From: Massilia sp. NR 4-1
GTDB lineage: Bacteria; Pseudomonadota; Gammaproteobacteria; Burkholderiales; Burkholderiaceae_D
Length of the DNA stretch: 64,000 bases
Direction: 5' to 3'
Assembly (NCBI RefSeq): GCF_001191005.1
Contig: NZ_CP012201.1
Span: 868,001-932,000, forward strand
Under the pieces are notes generated by a model, which was given only the letters and a program-made list of their open reading frames with translations, had not been told where the DNA came from and did not search any database. The position numbers were made by a program, and so were the translations under genes. Within the stretch, counting starts at the first letter, position 1; each line of letters begins with the position of its first letter. Below are positions 17,101-25,800 of the stretch, piece after piece.

Positions 17101-20100
17101 CCGCTGGGCGTCACGGTGATTCCAGCCGGCGCGGATAGCGCCTGGAATGCGCTGTTCGAATACGATGGCGCGATCTACGATGGCGCTGCCGTCGAGGCGC
17201 TGGCGGCCGGCTATCTGGCCTTGCTGGAAGCCGTGGCTAAGGAACCTCGGCGCGCGCTGAGCGAGGCTGACGCCTTCCTGCCGCGGCGCCCGGCACAGGA
17301 AGACTGCCTGCCTTTCGGCCAGGCCCTGGGCGCCATGTCCACGCAGCGCTTGCGCGTGGAGCTGGCACCTGCGCTGGCTCAGGCCTTGCGGCAGGCGGCA
17401 GCCTTGCATGGGACGGAGCTGGGCACGCTGGGTGCTCTGGCCTGCTACCTCGCATTGGAACGCGCCGGCGGCGCCAACCCCGAATTCGATATCTGTCTGC
17501 CGGATGGCGTGCATGCCTGGAGCGGCGCCGTGGAAGCGCAGCCGCTGACTGCCTTGCTGTGCCAAGGGGTGACTGCGCCGCGTACGATGCGCGCCTGCCG
17601 CGTTCCCGTGGCCTTTGCCCATGGTCTGGCGCAGCAGGATTTGCCGTTTGCGGCGTATGGCCTGTTATTGGCGCTTGGCGAAGAGGACGAAAATCTCGTG
17701 TTGACCGTGCAGGCTCCCGCGCCGGCACAGCGTATCGGCCGCTTCATGGAACGCGCGCTGGAGCAGCTGGCGCAGGCGCTGGAAACGGCGCCGCATGGCG
17801 CGCTGGCGGAACTGGATACGCTGCCGCCGGAGGAACGCGCGCAGCTGGAGGCGTGGAATGCCAGTGCCGCCGCCTATCCGCTGGAGCGCGGCGTGCACCG
17901 CCTGTTCGAGGACCAAGTAGCGCGCACGCCGGATGCCACGGCCGTGGTGTATCTGGATCAGACTCTGAGCTACACGCAGCTCAACGCGCGTGCCAACCGT
18001 CTGGCGCGCCACCTGCGCACGCTGGGCGTAGGGCCGAATGTGCTGGCCGGGATCTGTGTCGAGCGTTCGCTGGAAATGGTGGTGGGCATCCTGGCGATCC
18101 TGAAAGCGGGCGGTGCCTATGTGCCGCTGGACCCGGCCTATCCGGCCGAACGCCTGGGCCATATGCTGCGCGACGCGCAGTTGCCGGTGCTGTTGACCCA
18201 GCAGGGCGTGCTTGCGCGCCTGCCGCAACTGGCGCAGCAGGACAGCCAGGTGCTGTGCCTGGACCGCGAAGACGGCTGGCTGGACGCCTGCGACAGCGCC
18301 AATCTGGAGGGCGGCTCGGGCGCCGACGATCTGGCGTATGCCATCTACACCTCGGGATCGACGGGCCGGCCCAAGGGCACGCTGATTCATCAGCGCGGCC
18401 TGTGCAATCTGGTGAACTGGTATATCGCCCAGTTCGGACTGGGGGCGCAGGACCGTGCTTTGCTGTTCTCCTCGTTCAGCTTCGACCTGACGCAAAAGAA
18501 CCTGTTCGCGCCACTGCTGGTGGGCGGCCAATTGCACATTCCGCTGGAAGGCTATGCGCCGGACCAGGCGCCGGCCTATATCGCGCGGCACGGCATCACC
18601 TTCATCAATTGCGCGCCGAGCGCCTTTTATCCGCTGCTGGATTACGGCCTGCGCGAGCAGGGGGGAACGCTGCGCCACGTTTTCCTTGGCGGTGAACCGA
18701 TCAATGCGGCGCTGCTGCACGGCGCGCTGGGCGGCATGGCACTGCAGGTGCACAACACCTATGGTCCGACCGAGGCATCGGACGTGGTGGCCTATTACAG
18801 CTGGAATCCGGCCGAGGCGCTGGACAGCCTGCCGATCGGGCGGCCGGTAGCCAATGTGCGGCTGTACGTGCTGGATGGCGCGGGGCGGCTGGCGCCGGCC
18901 GGTGTGGCGGGCGAGATCTGCGTGGGCGGCGTGGGCGTGGGGCGCGGCTATCTGGGCCGGCCGGAACAGACGGCGGAGCGTTTCGGCAGCGATCCATATG
19001 CGCCGGCCGAGGGTGGGCGGCTGTACCGCACCGGCGATATCGGCCGCTGGCGCGATGATGGTCAATTGGAATTCATCGGGCGGCGCGACTTCCAGGTCAA
19101 GCTGCGTGGTTTCCGCATCGAATTGGGCGAGATCGAAGCGCGCCTGGCCGAACATCCGGCGGTGCGCGAAGCGGTGGCCGTGGTGCGCCAGGACGAAGCG
19201 GGCGAGCAGCTGGTTGCCTATTATGTGTGCCGTGGCGGTGCGCACGTCTGGGCAGCGGAGCTTGCGGCCCATCTGGCGACGCATCTGCCGGAATTCATGG
19301 TGCCCGCGTTTTATGTCGGGCTGGAAGCCCTGCCTCTGAGCCCGAACGGAAAATTGGACCGCAGGGCTTTGCCGGTTCCGGATAGCGCGGTGCTGGAGGC
19401 GGAAGAGGACGTGGCATCAGGGGATCACATCATGGCCGGCTTGCGCGCAGCCATGCAGGCGCTGATGCCGGGACTGGTCTTCCATTCCGAGCGCAGCTTC
19501 TTCAGCATGGGTTTGTACTCGCTGGCCTTGCTGCGGCTGACGGCCAAATGCCGCGAACAGTTCCAGATCGAGCTGGGCGTGACCGAGCTACTGCGCTGCA
19601 AGACGCCGCGCGCCCTGCATGGCCTGCTGCGCCAGCGTCTGGAGCAAGGCGCGTCCACCGCGGCCGCCATCCAGCCGGTGCCGCGCGTGGACGGCATGCT
19701 GCTGTCGTCGGCCCAGCAGCGCCTTTGGTTCATGGCGCAGATGGATGGCGCCGGCAGCGCCTACCATATTCCCCTCGGTCTATGGCTGGACGGCGAGCTG
19801 AATGAGGCCGCATTGCGCGCCGCACTCGATGCAATCGTCGCCCGCCACGAGGCGCTGCGTGCGCGCTTTGTGCAAGAAGGCGAGCAGGTGCTGCAGCGCT
19901 TTGCGGACTCCGGCTGTGGCTTTGCCTTGCTCGACATGGATTTGAGCGCGCGGCCAGCGGATGAAGCCAAAGAGGAGGCACTGCGTCTGGCGGCAGAGGA
20001 GGCGGCCGTGCCATTCGATCTGGAAAACGGACCGCTGCTGCGTGGACGCCTGTTGCGGCTTGCGCCGCGGCGCCACCTGCTGCTGATTACGCAGCACCAT

Positions 20101-22869
20101 ATTGTGTCGGACGGTTGGTCCAAAGGCATTTTCATGCGCGAGCTGAGCGCCCTGTACCAGGCTTTTGCAGCGGGCGGAGCCAATCCGCTGGCGCCGCTGG
20201 CGTTGCAGTATGCCGATTACGCCGTCTGGCAACGGTCTCAAGGCAACAGCAGCGAACTGGCGAGCCAGGCCGCGTATTGGCAGGCCACGCTGGCGGGCGC
20301 ACCCACCTTGCTGGAAATGCCGGCGGACCGGCCACGCCCGGCGCGCCAGGATTATGCCGGCGCTTTCCTGCCTTACCGCTTGACGCCCGAACTGACGGCG
20401 CGCCTGCAAGCCTTGAGCGAAAGCCTGGGTGTCAGTCTGTTCACCGTGATCCTGGCCAGCTGGGCCTTGCTGCTGGGCCGCCTGGCGGTGCAGAACGAGG
20501 TCGTGATCGGCACGCCGAGCGCCAACCGTGGCCAGGGCGGCACCGAAAAGCTGATCGGTTTCTTTGCCAATACGCTGGCGCTGCGCCTGGACCTGGGCGG
20601 CGAACCGAGCGTGGCGGAACTGCTGCAGAGAGTGCGGCAGCAGGTGCAGGCGGCCCAGGAACATCAGGATCTGCCGTTCGACCAGGTGGTCGATCTGCTG
20701 CGGCCCGAACGCAGCCTGGCATACAGCCCGCTCTTCCAGGCGATGCTGGTCTGGCAAAGCGCCGGGGAGGATGGCATGCCGGAGCTGCCGGGTATCGAGG
20801 TCGCAGCGCAGCGCAGCGCACAGCGTACGGCGAAGTTCGACCTGACCTTGGCGATGGGCGAGCGCAATGGTGCGCTGGAGGGAGGATTGGAATACGCGAG
20901 CGCGCTGTTCGACGAAGCCAGCGCCGCGCAGTATCTGGAGCATTGGCATTGCCTGCTGCAAGCGATGACCGAAACGCCGCAACTGGAGGTGGGCCGCCTG
21001 GCTTGGATGACGGCTGCCCAGCAGGCGCAGGTTCTGGTGGATTGCAACCGGACCGCTGCCGAGTATCCGCGCGATACCGCGCTGCACCGCCTGTTCGAAG
21101 CGCGTGTGGCGGCAGCGCCGCATGCGACTGCCTTGCTGCATGAAGGCGGCGAACAGCTGAGTTATGAAGAGCTGAATCAGCGTGCCAACCGCCTGGCGCG
21201 GCATCTGCGCCGGCGCGGCGTGGAGCCGGGCCAGCGTGTCGCGGTCCAGCTGGGGCGCTCCTTTGAGCTGGTGGCGGCGCAACTGGCCATCCTCAAATGC
21301 GGCGCGGCCTATGTACCGCTCGACCCGGCTTTCCCGCCCAGCAGGCTGCAATGGATGGCGCAGGACTGTGCCGTACGCTGGGTGCTCACGGTAGGCGCGT
21401 TGCCGGTGCTGGAATGGGAGGGACTGGCGCGCATCGATATGGACGCCAGTGAAATCGCCGGCGAGGATGCCGCCAATCTGGACCTGGCATCCGATGCCGC
21501 TGTCGCCGCTTACGTGATGTATACCTCCGGCTCCAGCGGCCAGCCCAAGGGCGTGCTGGTGCCGCACAGGGCGGTCAGCCGTCTGGTGCTGAATAGTGGC
21601 TATGCCGGTTTCAGTTCCGCCGACAGGGTGGCTTTCGCCTCCAATCCCGCTTTTGACGCGGCCACCATGGAAGTCTGGGCGCCGCTGCTGAACGGCGGTT
21701 GCGCCGTGATCATCGGCCAGGACACCCTGCTCGATCCGGCAAGACTGGCGCAGGCGCTGCGGCGCCAGGAAGTCAGCGTGCTATGGCTGACGGTCGGCCT
21801 GTTCAACCAGTACGCACAGCAGCTGCAGCCGGAACTGGCGCGTTTGCGCTGCCTGATCGTGGGCGGCGATGCGCTCGATCCGCAGATCATGGGACGCCTG
21901 CTGCAGGCCGGAGCGCCGCCGCTGCTGCTGAACGGTTACGGGCCGACTGAAACCACCACCTTCGCCCTGACCCATGCGATCGGCGCGCGCGATTGCGCCG
22001 GCTCCTCCATTCCGCTGGGCCGGCCGATCGGCAATACCCGCGTCTACGTGCTGGATGCGCTGGGACAGCCGGTGCCGTTCGGCGTGCGCGGCGAAATCCA
22101 TATCGGCGGCGACGGCGTGGCGCTCGGTTACCTGAACCAGCCCGAACTCACGGCGCAGCGCTTCCTGCCGGATCCTTATGCCGGCCAGGCCGATGCGCGC
22201 ATGTACCGCAGCGGGGATATGGGCCGGCGGCGGCGCGACGGCAGCATTGAATTCCTGGGGCGCGAAGACGGCCAGCTCAAGCTGCGCGGCTTCCGTATCG
22301 AAATCGGCGAAATCGAGGCCGCGCTTGCCGCCTGCGACGGCGTGCGCGAGGCGGCCGTGCTGGTCCTGGGAGAGGGCGCGGCCCGGCAGCTCTGCGCCTA
22401 TTACGTGGCGGCGGGGCAGGGCGTGGATGCGGCCGCACTGCGCGCAGCTCTGGCACAGCGCCTGCCGGCCTACATGCTGCCGGCCGCGTATGTGGCGCTG
22501 GAGCATATGCCGTTGACAGCCAACGGGAAACTCGACCGGCTGGCTCTCCCCGCGCCGCAGCATGACAGCGGGGCCGGGCAGGAGCAGCCGCAAGGCGAGA
22601 TGGAATGCCTGCTGGCGGCAATCTGGGGCGAGCTGCTGCAGCTGCCGCGCGTGGGCCGGCAGGACAATTTCTTCATGCTCGGCGGGCATTCGCTGCTGGC
22701 GATCCAGCTGTCGTCGCGGTTGCGCGAAGCATTGGAACTGGACGTCGGCCTGACGGAGATTTTTGCCCATCCGGTGCTGAGCGGTCTGGCCGACCGCCTG
22801 GTGCAGGCGCAGCTGGCGCAATTCGACCTGGATGAGTTGCAGGCATTGGCCGGCGGCTTGGCGGCTTGA
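14149..22869 (+). CDS. Nonribosomal peptide synthetase 1, modules 1-3 (A-T-C-[C remnant]-A-T-C-A-T)
   Basis: This encodes 2906 residues. ATG at 14149 or 14161 (GAGGTG close before it) are both possible starts. It begins directly with adenylation domain A1 (YTSGSTGKPKG at 158), so there is no acyl-starter condensation domain. Then come T1 (GGHSL, Ser550) and C1 (HHYVHDGW, His738 catalytic). A degenerate C-terminal C-lobe occupies about residues 1055-1180. A2 follows (core motif at 1400), then an atypical carrier T2 (MGLYSL, Ser1791), C2 (HHIVSDGW, 1983-1990), A3 (2458) and T3 (Ser2848). By-eye pocket codes are A1 DAFTIAAIWK (aromatic-like), A2 DLKNFGTDVK (unassigned) and A3 DAMWIGGTFK (Val-like). 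No epimerase is present. The stop overlaps the start region of the next gene, implying translational coupling. Confidence 0.93.
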   Translation: MRCSMQLAETGKTMHQLFLEQVALHPQRPAVECDGQVWTYAELQQLAQRHAAALARLGAPAGCLVALAMERGADLVAAVLGVQMAGAVCLPFDAAAPAARIAALCEDAQPFACIGDAAADSALRAGLPVDVHWLASTPDAEPQAWAGNTHGELAYCIYTSGSTGKPKGVLVPQSGIGNLAQAQAASFGLSSTDRVAQFASPAFDAFMFELVMALAQGAALVIVPPESRHDPALLLDFLCRSRISVVTLPTVMAAALAQLPPQPECALRAVISAGDVLPRAAARGWRHAAPLFNAYGPTEATIWSTLHRCVSAGTGESEPIGLPIQGCRIYLLDETGQTVADGVVGEIHIGGAGVAQGYLRRPELSRAAFLADPFAGGAARMYRSGDLGRRLADGTLEFMGRVDQQIKLRGYRIEPGEIEAALRSHGAVADAVVLPRTLAQGDKQLVAHVVARSGAEAEAGVLRRYLAQLLPAYMVPALFDFLPVLPFNVSGKVDRHQLAARTLQGDSQEADAVPAGMSAEEGVIAAIWSETLGVQAPGVNDSFYASGGHSLAAVQIANRINLAFGIQLGGSDVLLASSIGALARRVVDSAAHQPLPAASAPAQTWLPASLAQSQVAFVNELSGRPEAYLARASISFDGELDIAALEHALQLMVERHDIFRSRFELREGRLMQAVETEWQVKLELLDCSADDDGGAAATQRALETMCGEVLDPAALPLVSWRLLRLGAQRHVLLHVEHHYVHDGWSYRLFLRELAQLYSQIVDKRPVGLGQDAVQFASYCLWQQEWLQSPQAAAMEAQWLALLDGAPAPAPLAALTRADGGAPDAGGALMRLQVPAALVAALHARARELQLTVFQLMFGSFGLLLSRLAGSEDIVLGTSSANRNRREWEQLIGMIVNLVPVRLRARPEQGIDGFLRESQQALLQALAGAELPFARIVEVVQPEPGLGQPLAQVFFSFHSALTADVEFSGLRIEVAEALANRLAKFPLGVTVIPAGADSAWNALFEYDGAIYDGAAVEALAAGYLALLEAVAKEPRRALSEADAFLPRRPAQEDCLPFGQALGAMSTQRLRVELAPALAQALRQAAALHGTELGTLGALACYLALERAGGANPEFDICLPDGVHAWSGAVEAQPLTALLCQGVTAPRTMRACRVPVAFAHGLAQQDLPFAAYGLLLALGEEDENLVLTVQAPAPAQRIGRFMERALEQLAQALETAPHGALAELDTLPPEERAQLEAWNASAAAYPLERGVHRLFEDQVARTPDATAVVYLDQTLSYTQLNARANRLARHLRTLGVGPNVLAGICVERSLEMVVGILAILKAGGAYVPLDPAYPAERLGHMLRDAQLPVLLTQQGVLARLPQLAQQDSQVLCLDREDGWLDACDSANLEGGSGADDLAYAIYTSGSTGRPKGTLIHQRGLCNLVNWYIAQFGLGAQDRALLFSSFSFDLTQKNLFAPLLVGGQLHIPLEGYAPDQAPAYIARHGITFINCAPSAFYPLLDYGLREQGGTLRHVFLGGEPINAALLHGALGGMALQVHNTYGPTEASDVVAYYSWNPAEALDSLPIGRPVANVRLYVLDGAGRLAPAGVAGEICVGGVGVGRGYLGRPEQTAERFGSDPYAPAEGGRLYRTGDIGRWRDDGQLEFIGRRDFQVKLRGFRIELGEIEARLAEHPAVREAVAVVRQDEAGEQLVAYYVCRGGAHVWAAELAAHLATHLPEFMVPAFYVGLEALPLSPNGKLDRRALPVPDSAVLEAEEDVASGDHIMAGLRAAMQALMPGLVFHSERSFFSMGLYSLALLRLTAKCREQFQIELGVTELLRCKTPRALHGLLRQRLEQGASTAAAIQPVPRVDGMLLSSAQQRLWFMAQMDGAGSAYHIPLGLWLDGELNEAALRAALDAIVARHEALRARFVQEGEQVLQRFADSGCGFALLDMDLSARPADEAKEEALRLAAEEAAVPFDLENGPLLRGRLLRLAPRRHLLLITQHHIVSDGWSKGIFMRELSALYQAFAAGGANPLAPLALQYADYAVWQRSQGNSSELASQAAYWQATLAGAPTLLEMPADRPRPARQDYAGAFLPYRLTPELTARLQALSESLGVSLFTVILASWALLLGRLAVQNEVVIGTPSANRGQGGTEKLIGFFANTLALRLDLGGEPSVAELLQRVRQQVQAAQEHQDLPFDQVVDLLRPERSLAYSPLFQAMLVWQSAGEDGMPELPGIEVAAQRSAQRTAKFDLTLAMGERNGALEGGLEYASALFDEASAAQYLEHWHCLLQAMTETPQLEVGRLAWMTAAQQAQVLVDCNRTAAEYPRDTALHRLFEARVAAAPHATALLHEGGEQLSYEELNQRANRLARHLRRRGVEPGQRVAVQLGRSFELVAAQLAILKCGAAYVPLDPAFPPSRLQWMAQDCAVRWVLTVGALPVLEWEGLARIDMDASEIAGEDAANLDLASDAAVAAYVMYTSGSSGQPKGVLVPHRAVSRLVLNSGYAGFSSADRVAFASNPAFDAATMEVWAPLLNGGCAVIIGQDTLLDPARLAQALRRQEVSVLWLTVGLFNQYAQQLQPELARLRCLIVGGDALDPQIMGRLLQAGAPPLLLNGYGPTETTTFALTHAIGARDCAGSSIPLGRPIGNTRVYVLDALGQPVPFGVRGEIHIGGDGVALGYLNQPELTAQRFLPDPYAGQADARMYRSGDMGRRRRDGSIEFLGREDGQLKLRGFRIEIGEIEAALAACDGVREAAVLVLGEGAARQLCAYYVAAGQGVDAAALRAALAQRLPAYMLPAAYVALEHMPLTANGKLDRLALPAPQHDSGAGQEQPQGEMECLLAAIWGELLQLPRVGRQDNFFMLGGHSLLAIQLSSRLREALELDVGLTEIFAHPVLSGLADRLVQAQLAQFDLDELQALAGGLAA
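17737..19143 (+). repeat. Long direct repeat, copy 1 (A2 region, pairs with 37355-38761)
   Basis: About 1.4 kb running from the C-A linker (GRFMERALEQLAQALETAPH) through the A2 domain to motif A8 (RIELGEIEAR). It is near-identical at DNA level to the NRPS 3 adenylation domain at a constant offset of 19,618 bases. Differences seen by eye are scattered and mostly silent. Confidence 0.9.
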
Positions 22870-22871
22870 TC

Positions 22872-25800
22872 ATGAATAACGCTGAAGAGGGAAAGCAGAT
22901 GGAAAAGACGCGGCTCGCCGACATGACTGCGGCACAGCGCGAGCAGTTGCTGAAACTGGCGCGCAATGCGAAATTGCAGCGCAAGGAAAAGGATGACGAG
23001 GGTATACGTGCCAACTGTTCGGATGGGCCGGTACTCTCATTCGCCCAGCGCAGGCTTTGGCTGCTGGCGCAACTGGACGGTGCCGCTGCGGCCTACCATA
23101 TTCCGCTGGGCCTGCGCCTGAGCGGCAAGCTGGATGCGCCAGCGATGCAGCGCGCCTTGCACCGCATCGCTGAACGCCATGCGGCGCTGCGCGCCCGCTT
23201 TGTGGCCGTTGACGGCGAACCGCGGCTGCGTCTGGCCGCGCCCGAGGAAGAAAGCTTTGCCTGGCAGATGCGGGATCTGAGCCAGATGGTGCCGGCGCAA
23301 GCCGAGACGCAAGCCGAAAGCCTGATTGCCGCCGCGGCGCTGGAGCCCTTCGATCTGGAGCGCGGGCCGCTGGCCCGCGCGCTGCTGCTATGCCTGGGCC
23401 GAGGCGAGTATCTGCTGCATTTGACGCTGCATCATATTGTGGCCGATGGCTGGTCGGTGGCCGTGCTGCTGCGCGAACTGAGTAGCCTGTATGGCGCTTT
23501 TGTCGCCGGCGAGGCCGATCCCTTGCCGCCGCTGCCGGTCCAGTATCACGACTATGCCGGTTGGCAGGTGCGCCAGATGGATGGGGCGCTGCTGCGGCAG
23601 CAGACCGATTACTGGCGCGGCGCCTTGAGCGGCGCACCCGCGCTGCTGGAGCTGCCCCAGGACCGCGCGCGGCCGGCACGCCAGGACTACAGCGGCGCAT
23701 ATGCCGTTTTCCGCATCGAAGCTGAACAGGCGCAGGGTTTGCGCGAGTTGAGCCAGCGCCATGGCGTGACCTTGTTCATGACCTTGATGTCCGCCTGGGG
23801 GCTGCTGCTGGCCCGTCTGGCCGGCCAGGATCAGGTGGTGATCGGTACGCCCAGCGCCAATCGCCAGCGGCGCGAGGTGGAAAATCTGATCGGCTGCTTC
23901 GTCAACACGCTGGCGCTGCGCATCGACCTGGGGGACAATCCCAGCGTGGCCCAGCTACTGGCGCGGGTGAAAATGCAGACCCTGGCCGCTCAGCAGCACC
24001 AGGATCTGCCGTTCGAGCACGTCATCAGCGCATTGCAGCCGCAGCGCAGCATGGCGCACAGTCCTCTGTTCCAGGCCATGTTTGCATGGCAGAGCGACCC
24101 GTTCGACCAGCTGTGCCTACCGGGGCTGACGCTGAGCGGCCTGGATGCCGGCCGGCGCACCGGCGCCAAGTTCGATCTGTCCCTTTCCTTGCGCGAAGTG
24201 GACGGCGCCATCGAGGGCGGGCTTGAATACGCGACGGCGCTGTTCGATGCCCGGACCGTGCAGCGCTATCTTGGCTATCTCAAGGTTTTGCTGACGGGAC
24301 TGGTGCAGGATGATACGCAGGCGGTGGACCGTATCGCGATATTGGACACGGCGGAGCGGGCGCAGATGCTGCATGGCTGGAACCACACCGAACGTGATTA
24401 CCGGCGCGACCTGTGCCTGCATGAGATCATCGAAGAGCAGGTCCGTCTGCGGCCGCAGGCGGTGGCGGTGGAGGAGGGCGAGCGCCGCCTGAGCTACCGC
24501 GAACTGGACGAACGGGCCAATCGGTTGGCGCGCCAGTTGCGCGCCATGGGCGTGGGGCCGGACCAGCGTGTGGCCCTGTGCCTGGAGCGCAGCGCGGAAA
24601 TGGTGATCGGTTTGCTGGCCGTGCTGAAGGCGGGCGGCGCCTACGTGCCGCTCGATCCCGGCTACCCGGCCGAGCGCCTGGCCTTCATGCTGAGCGACAG
24701 TGCGCCGCGTGTGCTGCTGACGCAGGGTGCGGTGGCCGACAGCCTGGCGCTGCCGGCTGGTCTGCCGGTGCTGCGCCTGGATGGCGCTGAGCATCCCTGG
24801 CTGGAGCTGTCCGCGCAGCCCTTGCCGGTGGCGGAACTGGACTTGACGCCATCGAATCTGGCGTATGTGATCTATACGTCCGGTTCCACTGGCCAGCCCA
24901 AGGGCGTGATGAACGAGCATGTGGGGATCGTCAACCGCCTGCTATGGATGCAGGAAGCGTATCGCCTGCAGCCGGAAGAAGCGGTGCTGCAAAAGACTCC
25001 GTTCAGTTTCGACGTCTCGGTCTGGGAGTTTTTCTGGCCATTGATGCGCGGCGCGCGCCTGGTGATGGCGCGGCCGGATGGCCACAAGGATCCGGCCTAT
25101 CTGGCCGATGCCGTGGCGCGGCATGGCATCACGACGCTGCACTTCGTACCATCGATGCTGCAAGCTTTCCTCGATAGCGGCGAAGCGGCGCGTTGCACAG
25201 GCCTGAAACGGGTAATGTGCAGCGGCGAAGCCTTGCCGGCCGCGCTGGCGCGGCGCTTCCTGCGAGAGCTGCCGGGTGTGCAATTGCACAATCTGTATGG
25301 ACCGACCGAAGCGGCAGTGGACGTGACGGCCTGGCACTGCGCCGGTCCCGAACTGCCAGACAATATTCCCTTGGGCCGGCCCGTCGCCAACACGTGCATC
25401 TATGTGCTGGACCGCCATGGCCAGCCTGTGCCGGCCGGCGTGGCGGCGGAGATTCACATCGGCGGCGTGCAGGTGGCGCGCGGCTATCTGAACCGTCCTG
25501 AATTGACGCGGGAGCGCTTCGTGCCGGACCCGTTCACGGACGAGGAGGGCGCGCGCCTGTACCGGACGGGCGACCTGGGGCGCTGGCTGGCCGACGGCAC
25601 GCTGGAATACCTGGGTCGCAACGACCACCAGGTCAAGCTGCGCGGCCAGCGCATCGAATTGGGTGAAATCGAGGCGCAACTGCTGCGCCAGTCCGGCGTG
25701 CGCGAGGCGGTGGTGCTGGCGCGCGAGGATATCCCTGGCGACCAGCGCCTGGTGGCCTATCTGGTGGCTGCCTGTGCGCTGGAGGTGGAGATGCTGCGCG

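Noticed and set aside
18300..19150. Assigning a specific amino acid to A2/A8, A5 and A6
   Set aside because: The residues I read (DLKNFGTDVK, DVSNVGAVCK, DSALIAEVWK) do not match a code I can name with confidence.
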